A program made the position numbers and the translations under genes. Shown here piece after piece: positions 7,614 to 14,862 of a stretch of 39,026 nucleotides of DNA. The notes under the pieces were generated by a model. It did not search any database. It saw only the letters and a program-made list of their open reading frames with translations, and was not told the origin of the DNA. Origin of the DNA: Candidatus Kuenenbacteria bacterium RIFCSPHIGHO2_02_FULL_39_13 (GTDB lineage Bacteria > Patescibacteriota > Patescibacteriia > UBA2196 > GWA2-42-15); assembly GCA_001783595.1 (NCBI GenBank), contig MFMW01000005.1, forward strand, positions 18,377 through 57,402. The letters are read 5' to 3'. Position 1 is the first letter of the stretch. Every line of letters starts with the position of its first letter.

Positions 7614-8603
7614 ATGAATAAACTTATCAAAAAAATTGAAGCCGCCGGTCTTTTGGGTCGCGGTTGCGGCACTTTCCCAACGGCTAAAAAATGGTTGGCC
7701 GTGTTAAATGCGCCCGGCAGGGAAAAATATGTCATCGTCAACTGTTCCGAGTCAGAGCCAGGCATTTTTAAAGACGAATTTATTTTAGATAATTATCCAG
7801 AGCTTGTTTTGGACGGTCTTAAACTCGCCATGCGAACTCTGAACGCCAGTCAAGGTTTTATTTATCTCAATCCCATATTTAATTCTCGTTTTAGAAACAA
7901 GATCCAAATCTTAATTGGTCATGATAATATTGAAATTTTTTCAGAACCATCCAAATCCTACATCGCTGGCGAAGAATCAACCATTGTCAATCTGATGGAA
8001 GGCAAAAGAGAAGAGCCCCGTTTTAAACCGCCCTTTGTTTTGGAAAAGGGTTTTTTAAATAAACCCACCCTAGTCAACAATTGTGAAACATTTTATGACA
8101 TAGCTCTTATTAATCAAGGCAAATACAAGCGAGAAAGATTTTTCTGCATTGCCGGTGATAACACTCCTAAAAATATTTTCAAATTCCCAGAAACCATAAC
8201 CGTTAAGCAAGCTCTGCTTGAATCCGGCCATTATCCTAATTTTAAATTTTTTATTCAGCTTGGCGGCGCCATGGCTGGCATCTGCCTTGCCGCAGACCAA
8301 TTGGATGATTACGCAATCCAGTATTATGGAGGGCTGATAATTCACGAGTTGGCAAAAGACGAGCGGCAGCTAGTCAATAAATGGCTTGAATTTTACAAAA
8401 AAGAAAGCTGTGGGCAATGCGTTCCCTGCCGCGAAGGCACTTATCGGCTTTATGAAATGTATAATGCAAAAGATTTTAACCACCAGCTATTTGCCGATAT
8501 CATCTTTGCCATGCAAAACTCATCTCTTTGCTCCATGGGTAAAATGGCCGCTACTGCCATTACCAGTTATTTTGAAAATATAAAAAAATGCAAAAAAAGA
8601 TAA
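7614..8603 (+). CDS. NuoF/HydB-like NADH-dehydrogenase 51-kDa-type subunit, N-terminally short
   Basis: 329 aa. Flavoprotein-type subunit that passes electrons between NAD(H) and the adjoining [FeFe] hydrogenase. Visible parts: a glycine-rich FMN/NADH loop (LLGRGCGTFPTAKKW, residues 13-27), SESEPGIFKDEF (about 45-56), SYIAGEESTIVNLMEG, an SLBB-like segment (about 190-225) and a C-terminal 4Fe-4S site with C266, C269, C272 and C306 (CGQCVPC, then SSLC). Compared with NuoF (about 430 aa) it lacks the leading 60-100 residues, and the loop GRGGAGFPTG is altered to GRGCGTFPTA, so NAD(H) binding may be changed. The 3' end overlaps the hydrogenase gene by 16 bp. Confidence 0.85.
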   Translation: MNKLIKKIEAAGLLGRGCGTFPTAKKWLAVLNAPGREKYVIVNCSESEPGIFKDEFILDNYPELVLDGLKLAMRTLNASQGFIYLNPIFNSRFRNKIQILIGHDNIEIFSEPSKSYIAGEESTIVNLMEGKREEPRFKPPFVLEKGFLNKPTLVNNCETFYDIALINQGKYKRERFFCIAGDNTPKNIFKFPETITVKQALLESGHYPNFKFFIQLGGAMAGICLAADQLDDYAIQYYGGLIIHELAKDERQLVNKWLEFYKKESCGQCVPCREGTYRLYEMYNAKDFNHQLFADIIFAMQNSSLCSMGKMAATAITSYFENIKKCKKR

Positions 8604-10405
8604 AAATAACCATCAATCATAAGCAATACTTTAGCCAAGAGAGCCAGACTATTTTAGATGTTTGCCAAGCCAATGGTATTGATATCCCAACCCTGTGCAA
8701 ACATCCTGATTTAGTTATTCAAGGCAAATGCCGGATTTGCTTGGTTGAAGTTGAGGGGCAGGGGATTATTACTGCCTGCACTCAAACTGCGGCAGATGGC
8801 ATGGAAATCAAAACCGACACTTTACTTGTCAAGCGCGCTCGGGCGGTTAATCTGGAAATGATTTATGCCGAGCACATTGAAAAATGCTCTAGCTGCATTC
8901 AGGAACATTCTTGCGCTCTTAAAGATTATGCTAACCAGTATGGCCTTAAAATTACTCGCTACCAAGACCGCAAGGCTAAATTACCAGCCTGGCACTTTGG
9001 CGACTTTATCCAGTTTGATTCCAGTAAATGCATTGACTGCGGAATTTGTAGCGAAGTTTGCACTGATAAACAAACCTGTGATTTTTATCAGACCATTAAT
9101 AAAGGTTATCAAACTCAAACCAAACCAACTGATGATCCTAAAAAAGACTGCACCTACTGCGGCCAATGCGTTGTCCATTGTCCAGTTGGCGCGGTTCAGG
9201 GCGTGCCCCATTGGCAATTTGTGGAAGAGTTGCTAAAAAATAAAAAGACAAGCGCTAAAACTCTTGTGGCCCAAATTGCTCCCTCAATCAGAGTGAGTAT
9301 TGGCGAAGAATATAATTTTGCTTATGGCCAAATTACCAGCGGTCAACTGGCTGCCAGTATGCGCGCCTTAGGCTTTGATGTTGCTTTTGATGTTTCAGCC
9401 GGGGCTGATTTTACCAGTTATGAGGAAGCGCTTGAACTAATTCATTGGCTTGAGGCAAAAAAAGACCGTCCGATGTTCACTGCTTGCTGTCCAGCTTGGG
9501 TGAAATTTGTTGAATTTTATTATCCAGAATTTATCTCTCATCTCACCACCACTCGTTCGCCGCATATTCATTCAGCCATCATAACTAAAACTTATTGGGC
9601 AGAGCTTATGGGAAAAAAGCCGCAAGATATTATTGTTGTTTCCATTATGCCGTGTACGGCTAAAAAGCAGGAAATTAGTCTAACCACCCAGCGCTATCAG
9701 CATCTGCCCATCGTTGATTATGTGGTCACCACGCGCGAATATGTTTATCTGCTCCGCAGGGCAAAAATTGATTTTCCAAAATTGGCATCAAAAGAGCTGG
9801 ATAATCCACTGGGTAATTCCTCCGGCGCCGGCGTAATTTATGGCGCTAGCGGCGGTGTGATGGAATCAGCTCTTCGTTCTGCCGACTATATGCTGCGGGT
9901 AAAAAAAGAAACAGGCAGTTTAAAGCCAATTATCAATGGTGAAAATTATCAACTAATCAAAAATAGATATTCCCGGATTAGCCAAAGCAGAATTGAATTC
10001 ACACAAGTCCGCGGCCAACAAGGGATTAAAGAAGCAGCGGTAAATATTGGCGGCAAAAATCTGCGCGTAGCCATTGTGAGCGGTTTGGGCAGTGCCAGAA
10101 AATTGATTGAAAACATCAAAGCTAAAAAATGCCAGTATGATTATGTGGAAGTGATGGCTTGCCCAGGCGGCTGTATTGGCGGAGGCGGGCAACCACTGCC
10201 AGTCAGCGCTGAAATCAGGGCGAAGCGCGCCGCTGCGCTCTACAATATTGACCAAAACCTAGTCATACGGGTCGCTCATGAAAATAAATTTTTGCTGACT
10301 GTCTATCGTGATTATTTTAAGGGCAGACAAGAACTGATTGAACAATTAATGCATTGCCAGTATAATGTAGCTAACCGGGCAGGTTATAAAAAAATAACTA
10401 ACTAA
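8588..10405 (+). CDS. hydA: [FeFe] hydrogenase, multi-cluster (group A type)
   Basis: 605-aa iron-only hydrogenase, H+ + e- to H2. In order: 2Fe-2S domain (C37, C48, C51, C64), His-Cys3 4Fe-4S site (H96, C100, C103, C109), two 4Fe-4S clusters (C148/151/154/158 and C188/191/194/198), then the H-cluster domain with L1 TACCPAW (C300, C301), L2 MPCTAKKQE (C356) and L3 EVMACPGGCIGGGGQP (C525, C529). The proton-path residues (E-A-L-E at 280-283, S324 in TRSP) look conserved. L1 has Ala where TSCCPxW has Ser. No signal peptide, so cytoplasmic. The maturases HydEFG and a 24-kDa HydC/NuoE subunit are not in the window. Overlaps the NuoF-like gene. Confidence 0.95.
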   Translation: MQKKIKITINHKQYFSQESQTILDVCQANGIDIPTLCKHPDLVIQGKCRICLVEVEGQGIITACTQTAADGMEIKTDTLLVKRARAVNLEMIYAEHIEKCSSCIQEHSCALKDYANQYGLKITRYQDRKAKLPAWHFGDFIQFDSSKCIDCGICSEVCTDKQTCDFYQTINKGYQTQTKPTDDPKKDCTYCGQCVVHCPVGAVQGVPHWQFVEELLKNKKTSAKTLVAQIAPSIRVSIGEEYNFAYGQITSGQLAASMRALGFDVAFDVSAGADFTSYEEALELIHWLEAKKDRPMFTACCPAWVKFVEFYYPEFISHLTTTRSPHIHSAIITKTYWAELMGKKPQDIIVVSIMPCTAKKQEISLTTQRYQHLPIVDYVVTTREYVYLLRRAKIDFPKLASKELDNPLGNSSGAGVIYGASGGVMESALRSADYMLRVKKETGSLKPIINGENYQLIKNRYSRISQSRIEFTQVRGQQGIKEAAVNIGGKNLRVAIVSGLGSARKLIENIKAKKCQYDYVEVMACPGGCIGGGGQPLPVSAEIRAKRAAALYNIDQNLVIRVAHENKFLLTVYRDYFKGRQELIEQLMHCQYNVANRAGYKKITN

Positions 10406-10414
10406 CAAGAAAAT

Positions 10415-10924
10415 ATGCTCAAAGCGATTACTTTACAAAGGGTAAATATCAGCTATGCTGCAAGATTTTTAGTCATCTTGACAATGGCCACTGGCGCACC
10501 GCTTATTGGCATCCACTCTCAATGGCTTACCGGCCCAATTGTCAACATGTCCCTAATTCTTGCTGTTTTTTTAATTGGAATTCGCGGAGCACTGCTGGTT
10601 GGAATTCTGCCATCAACTATTGCCCTAGGCACAGGTTTGTTGCCAGCGATTTTGGCGCCCATGATTCCTTTCATTATTATTTCTAATACTATTTTGATAT
10701 TAGTGGTTGACTGGTTTAAGAATTATAATTATTTTCTCGGTTTATTCTTCGCCGCCGGAGCAAAATATCTTTTTTTATTCATTACCTCAAGCATTGTCAT
10801 CAATTTATTATTAAATCAAGCTCTTGCCCCCACAGTGGCTGCGATGATGAGCTGGCCGCAATTTTTTACAGCTGTAATTGGCGGAGTATTGGCTTGGGGA
10901 ATATTAAAATTTATCAATAAATAA
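10415..10924 (+). CDS. Small polytopic membrane protein downstream of hydA
   Basis: 169 aa with five to six hydrophobic helices and Gly/Pro-rich turns (ATGAPLIGI, GPIVNMSLILAVFLIGIRGALLVGILPS). The fold resembles an ECF-transporter S component. From memory, small membrane proteins of this sort are found beside [FeFe] hydrogenases in some anaerobes, but no substrate can be read here. It starts 9 bp after hydA and is probably in the same transcript. Confidence 0.6.
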   Translation: MLKAITLQRVNISYAARFLVILTMATGAPLIGIHSQWLTGPIVNMSLILAVFLIGIRGALLVGILPSTIALGTGLLPAILAPMIPFIIISNTILILVVDWFKNYNYFLGLFFAAGAKYLFLFITSSIVINLLLNQALAPTVAAMMSWPQFFTAVIGGVLAWGILKFINK

Positions 10925-11000
10925 TAAAAATACATGAGTAATAATGATAAAAATAAGTTATGAGCATCAAATCAATTAAAAATCCGAAACACAGACTGGT

Positions 11001-11040
11001 GTTGTAAAAATTACAACAATTGTAGTATAATTAAACTACA
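11001..11040 (+). promoter_or_regulatory. Promoter overlapped by two palindromes (autoregulatory operator) for the MNT/HEPN pair
   Basis: Perfect inverted repeat GTTGTA-aaaat-TACAAC (11001-11017) covers the -35 (TTGTAA, 11002-11007). TGTAGT-N8-ACTACA (11021-11040) covers the -10 (TATAAT, 11026-11031, spacing 18). The ATG is 14 nt beyond the -10. The placement suggests repression by the winged-helix MNT protein. Confidence 0.7.
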
Positions 11041-11044
11041 TATA

Positions 11045-11602
11045 ATGTTAAGCAAATCTAAAACCACACGCAAGCTATTAGCTTTCTACTTCACTAACCC
11101 TCAAGCCAAAAAATATGTTAGACAGTTGGCCAGAGTTTTGGGTTTGGATGCCGGGAATCTTTCTAAAGAATTAAAAAAATTTGAAACACAAGGTCTTTTT
11201 TTATCTACTAGAAACGGTGACCAGAAAATTTTTTATCTCAATAAAAATTATCACTTATTTGAAGAATATAAAAATATAATTTTAAAAACTGAAGGTATTG
11301 AAGCTAGCTTAAAAAAATTACTATCTCAATTCAAGAAAATTGAGCAAGCATATATTTTTGGTTCTTTCGCTGATAATAGTCAAAGAACTGATTCAGATAT
11401 TGATTTACTGGTTATTGGCCAAGTTGATTTTGGCAAATTAAATAGGGGAATTAATCAGTTAGAAAAAAAACTCCAGCGCGAAATAAATCAGGTAGTCTAT
11501 AGTTCACAAGAATTTCAAGCACAAAAAAGAAAATCACCGTTTTTAAAAAATATTTTAAGAAATAAAAAGGTAATTTTAATTGGCCAAGATGAAACAAAAT
11601 AA
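11045..11602 (+). CDS. Winged-helix / minimal nucleotidyltransferase (MNT) antitoxin
   Basis: 185 aa. Residues about 1-80 form a winged-helix DNA-binding domain (LARVLGLDAGNLSKELKKFETQGLF). About 95-185 are a minimal nucleotidyltransferase with intact GSFADNSQRTDSDIDLLVIG, holding the GSF and DxD metal-binding motifs. In type VII toxin-antitoxin systems MNT enzymes neutralise HEPN toxins by adding AMP. The next gene, overlapping by 14 bp, is a HEPN protein. The DNA-binding domain and the two palindromes in the promoter point to autoregulation. Confidence 0.87.
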   Translation: MLSKSKTTRKLLAFYFTNPQAKKYVRQLARVLGLDAGNLSKELKKFETQGLFLSTRNGDQKIFYLNKNYHLFEEYKNIILKTEGIEASLKKLLSQFKKIEQAYIFGSFADNSQRTDSDIDLLVIGQVDFGKLNRGINQLEKKLQREINQVVYSSQEFQAQKRKSPFLKNILRNKKVILIGQDETK

Positions 11603-12062
11603 TTTGGACAAAAAAATCAAAGAATTAAAAAGTAAAAATTTAGCTAAAAATTTTCAGGTTAGTTTTTCTGATATCATAAAATATTTAAATAGGGCGAAAA
11701 AAGAGTTAATCATCGCTCATAAAAATATTAAAATTGATAAAAATACATCTTGCGTCTTGATTTATCAGTCAATGCTTAAAGTTGGTCGCTGTCTAATGTT
11801 TTCTTATCATTTGCGGCCGATTGATGGGAGCCAGCATAAAACGACCATTGAATTTTGTGAAGTAATCATCGGAGAAAAATTTAGACAACTAATTGAAAGT
11901 TTTGACGAGCTAAGAAAAAAAAGAAATAAATTTGTTTATGATGTTACCGAAGTTGAAATTTCTGATTCTGAATTGAATTATTATTTTAAAGAAGCTCAAA
12001 AGCTGATTGAATTAGTTGATAAAATTATTAAGCATAAAAATCCTCAAAAAGAACTATTATAA
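11589..12062 (+). CDS. HEPN-domain protein (putative toxin of the MNT/HEPN pair)
   Basis: 157 aa from the ATG at 11589 (MKQNNLDKK); a TTG 9 nt upstream is the alternative. All-helical HEPN layout: a long helix with YLNRAKKELIIAHKN, a middle helix LIYQSMLKVGRCLMFSYHLRP, then ELRKKRNKFVYDVTEV, which matches the HEPN Rx4-6H region. Where many active HEPN RNases have His, this has Tyr-Asp (RNKFVYD), so catalysis may differ or be lost. Followed 12 bp later by pgk. Confidence 0.8.
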   Translation: MKQNNLDKKIKELKSKNLAKNFQVSFSDIIKYLNRAKKELIIAHKNIKIDKNTSCVLIYQSMLKVGRCLMFSYHLRPIDGSQHKTTIEFCEVIIGEKFRQLIESFDELRKKRNKFVYDVTEVEISDSELNYYFKEAQKLIELVDKIIKHKNPQKELL

Positions 12063-12074
12063 GGCCTTTCAGTT

Positions 12075-13169
12075 ATGAAATTTAAATCCCTTAAATATAT
12101 AAGAAATCTGGCTGGCAAACGTGTTCTCGTGCGCTGTGATTTCGATCTGCCCATGAAAAATTGCAAAATAATTGATGATACCAGATTAAAAGCGTGCGTG
12201 CCGACGATAAAATATTTATTATTTAAAGGCGCCAAGGTGGTTTTGGTGGGGCATTTGGGAAGACCAAAGGGCGTGGATGAAAAACTAAGTTTATTGCCGG
12301 TGAAAAATAAACTAGAAAAAATACTTGAAAAAAAAATAGTTTTTATAGATTGGGATGAGATCCCTAGCCGCCTTGCTCCTCGGAATGACATATCACTAAG
12401 AATGTTAGAGAATCTAAGATTTTACACTGGCGAAGAAAAAAATTCTAAAAAATTTGCCAAAAAATTAGCAAGCTTAGCAGATATTTATGTGAATGAGGCA
12501 TTTGCCGTGAGCCACCGCAGCGTCGCTTCGGTTGATGCCATTCAAAATTATCTGCCGAGCTACGCTGGGCTACGTCTTGAAAAAGAAATTGAGAATTTAT
12601 CAGCCGTTCTGAAAAATCCCAAACACCCAGTGATCCTTATTATCGGCGGAGCCAAAATTGAGACCAAGTTGCCGGTGATTAAAGAGTTTCAAAAAATTGC
12701 CGACCAAATTCTTGTGGCTGGCGCTGTGGCCAATACTTTTTTAAAAGCCGCCGGGGTGGAAGTGGGGAAATCATTAGTTGATGAAAAATATATTGATGAA
12801 GCAAAAAGTATTTTAAATTCAAAAATTTTACTGCCCGTTGACTGGCGCGTAAAGAATGGAAAGATTCTTGATATTGGTCCGCGGACTATTGAATTATTTG
12901 CGCAAAAAATTAAATTAGCCAAGACAATCGTCTGGAACGGACCAATGGGAAAGTTTGAAGAGAAAGAATTTGCCATTGGCACACAGGAAATCGCTAAGGA
13001 AGTTTTAAAATCAAAAGCAAAAGTTGTGATTGGCGGAGGAGACACAGACAAAATTTTACAGGGTAAAAAATTTGGCAGTAACATTTTTGTTTCCACCGGC
13101 GGCGGGGCAATGCTGGAATTTCTGGCAGGGAAAAAATTACCCGGTTTTAAAAGAATCTTTTTACATTAG
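12075..13169 (+). CDS. pgk: Phosphoglycerate kinase
   Basis: 364-aa glycolytic enzyme (1,3-bisphosphoglycerate + ADP to 3-phosphoglycerate + ATP). Diagnostic segments: GKRVLVRCDFDLP with following DDTRLKA, HLGRPKG, LENLRFYTGEE, NEAFAVSHRSVAS, IIGGAKIETK, TIVWNGPMG, VIGGGDT and STGGGAMLEFLAGK. It is 25-35 aa shorter than typical. At residues 94-105 the usual helix before LLEN is replaced by DEIPSRLAPRND, the translation of a repeat-like element (12354-12390). The stop codon lies inside an 18-bp inverted repeat that bounds the pgk-eno spacer. Confidence 0.96.
   Translation: MKFKSLKYIRNLAGKRVLVRCDFDLPMKNCKIIDDTRLKACVPTIKYLLFKGAKVVLVGHLGRPKGVDEKLSLLPVKNKLEKILEKKIVFIDWDEIPSRLAPRNDISLRMLENLRFYTGEEKNSKKFAKKLASLADIYVNEAFAVSHRSVASVDAIQNYLPSYAGLRLEKEIENLSAVLKNPKHPVILIIGGAKIETKLPVIKEFQKIADQILVAGAVANTFLKAAGVEVGKSLVDEKYIDEAKSILNSKILLPVDWRVKNGKILDIGPRTIELFAQKIKLAKTIVWNGPMGKFEEKEFAIGTQEIAKEVLKSKAKVVIGGGDTDKILQGKKFGSNIFVSTGGGAMLEFLAGKKLPGFKRIFLH
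12354..12390. repeat. In-frame palindrome-type repeat inside pgk
   Basis: GATGAGATCCCTAGCCGCC followed by TTGCTCCTCGGAATGACA. This is the form of interspersed bacterial hairpin repeats ending GGAATGACA, matching the unit ends GGATGACA/GGATGACG in the pgk-eno spacer. It encodes DEIPSRLAPRND, foreign to normal PGK sequences. Confidence 0.65.
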
Positions 13170-13499
13170 GACTTTCGCGTTTGTCATTCCCTTGCTTGAC
13201 AAGGGAATCCAGTTTTTAAATAATAGTGCTGTTAGCTTATCCTCTGGATCCTCGGATCAAGTCCGAGGATGACGGAAGAAGAGCCCGAATATTTATTTGT
13301 CATTGCCCGACCCTCGATCGCAGCCGAGGGCAGGCTTGATCGGGCAATCCAGACAAAAAAACAAACAAAAAAGAATTATGGTAGTTAGATTAACAGAATG
13401 GATCCTCGGATCAAGTCCGAGGATGACAGAAGAGAGAGTCCGAGGATGACAGAAGAGAGTCTGTGGATAACAGAAGGAGGGCAAACGCGAAAGTCCTAA
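13166..13499. repeat. Composite REP-like element with 18-bp terminal inverted repeats between pgk and eno
   Basis: This 355-bp gene-free stretch is bounded by TTAGGACTTTCGCGTTTG (13166-13183) and its exact complement (13482-13499). Inside are several hairpin units: ATTCCCTT/AAGGGAAT (about 13185-13210), two CCTCGGA-tcaag-TCCGAGG copies (about 13250 and 13404) and a partial third, and a nested ATTGCCCGA/TCGGGCAAT hairpin containing CCCTCG/CGAGGG (about 13302-13350). Arm sequences differ but pairing is kept. No protein gene is supported here. Confidence 0.8.
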
Positions 13500-13524
13500 A
13501 AACTAAAAAATTAACTTGAAATTT

Positions 13525-14862
13525 ATGACCAGAATCAAAAACATCATTGCTCGTGAAATTTTAGACTCGCGCGGCGACCCAACCATTGAAGTTCAGGTAG
13601 TGTTAGAAGATGGTATTACTAACGCCATTGCTTCCGTGCCCAGCGGCGCTTCCATTGGCAGCCACGAAGCACTAGAACTGCGCGATGGCGATAAAAAACG
13701 TTATGGCGGCAAAGGCGTGCTCAAAGCCGTAGCTAACGTCAATAAAAAAATTGCGCCGATTCTCACAGGCGAAGAAATAACTAACCAGCAGCGCATTGAT
13801 CAGCTAATGATTGAACTTGACGGCACTCCTAACAAAGAAAATCTGGGCGCTAATGCCATTTTGGGCGTTTCTTTGGCTTGTGCTCGCGCCGCTGCTAAAA
13901 TCAAAAAACAGCCTCTTTATCAGCACATCCGCGAGCTGTATAACATTAAATTTCCAGGCTGGCGCATACCCATGCCTCAATTCAATATCATCAACGGCGG
14001 AAAACATGCTGATAGTAATTTAGACTTTCAGGAATTTATGATTATTCCCATCATCAACACCACTTTTTCAGAACGTCTCCGAGTTGGCACAGAAATATTT
14101 CATCAGCTGGGTAAAGTGCTTAAAGCAGATGGTCTTGACACTGATGTTGGCAATGAAGGCGGTTATGGTCCTGATATTGATTCTGCCGTTAAGGCGGTTG
14201 AATATATTTTGAGCTCTATTAAACAAGCAGGATACATTGCCGGTGAACAAGTGGTTCTTGGCATGGACGCCGGTGCCTCAACATTTTATTTGCCACAGGA
14301 AAAATTATACAACTTTAGTCTGGACGAATCATTTCTTGATTCAGACCAGCTTGTTTATCTTTATAAAGAATGGTTTGAAAAATATCCTTTCTTACTGCTT
14401 GAAGATCCTTTAGCAGAAGATGACTGGCAGGCTTGGATTAATATGACCAAAGAATTTTCCGAGCTAAATTTAAAAGTTCACAATTACCGGCTTGATAATA
14501 AAAAATTCATTAAACTTCATGAAAAAAATTTACACCCGATCATTGTCGGTGACGATTTATTTACCACTAATGTCAATCGCTTAAACGAAGGCATTAAACT
14601 CGGCGCGGCCAATGCCGTGGTTGTTAAGCCCAATCAAATCGGTACATTGACAGAAACAGTTAGATTTGCCGAGCTGGCCAAAGAAAATAATTATCAACTT
14701 GTTGTTTCCCACCGTTCTGGTGAAACTTATGATGATTTCATCGCTGACCTGTCCGTTGCTCTTGGCGCGGAATTCATCAAAGCAGGCGCGCCGTCCCGCG
14801 GAGAGCGTGTGGCAAAATACAACAGATTATTGAAGATTGAAGAGGAATTAGTTGACCAATGA
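13525..14862 (+). CDS. eno: Enolase
   Basis: 2-phosphoglycerate to PEP. The ATG at 13525 (MTRIKNIIAREILDSRGDP) is the standard enolase N-terminus; a TTG 9 nt upstream is less likely. Visible: SVPSGASIGSHEA, NGGKHADSNLDFQEFMI, GNEGGYGPD, GMDAGAS, LLEDPLAEDDW, IVGDDLFTTN, VVVKPNQIGT, VVSHRSGET and GAPSRGERVAKYNR. The product is 445 aa, slightly long because of an extra stretch around residues 313-334 (HNYRLDNKKFIKLHEKN) just before the catalytic VGDDLF strand. The stop overlaps the start of a PEP mobile-domain gene (ATGA). Confidence 0.97.
   Translation: MTRIKNIIAREILDSRGDPTIEVQVVLEDGITNAIASVPSGASIGSHEALELRDGDKKRYGGKGVLKAVANVNKKIAPILTGEEITNQQRIDQLMIELDGTPNKENLGANAILGVSLACARAAAKIKKQPLYQHIRELYNIKFPGWRIPMPQFNIINGGKHADSNLDFQEFMIIPIINTTFSERLRVGTEIFHQLGKVLKADGLDTDVGNEGGYGPDIDSAVKAVEYILSSIKQAGYIAGEQVVLGMDAGASTFYLPQEKLYNFSLDESFLDSDQLVYLYKEWFEKYPFLLLEDPLAEDDWQAWINMTKEFSELNLKVHNYRLDNKKFIKLHEKNLHPIIVGDDLFTTNVNRLNEGIKLGAANAVVVKPNQIGTLTETVRFAELAKENNYQLVVSHRSGETYDDFIADLSVALGAEFIKAGAPSRGERVAKYNRLLKIEEELVDQ

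Noticed and set aside
12044-12391. Minus-strand 115-aa frame beginning MSFRGARRLGISSQS
   Set aside because: Antisense shadow of pgk; its N-terminus is the complement of the in-frame repeat.
13293-13484. 63-aa frame with VILGLDPRIHS in the pgk-eno spacer
   Set aside because: Translation of palindromic repeats, a well-known false ORF pattern; no start signal or neighbour link.
4545-14862. Recoded TGA (Gracilibacteria-type code)
   Set aside because: TGA closes pilM, eno, tgt and others at the expected ends, and no in-frame TGA was seen inside conserved proteins.
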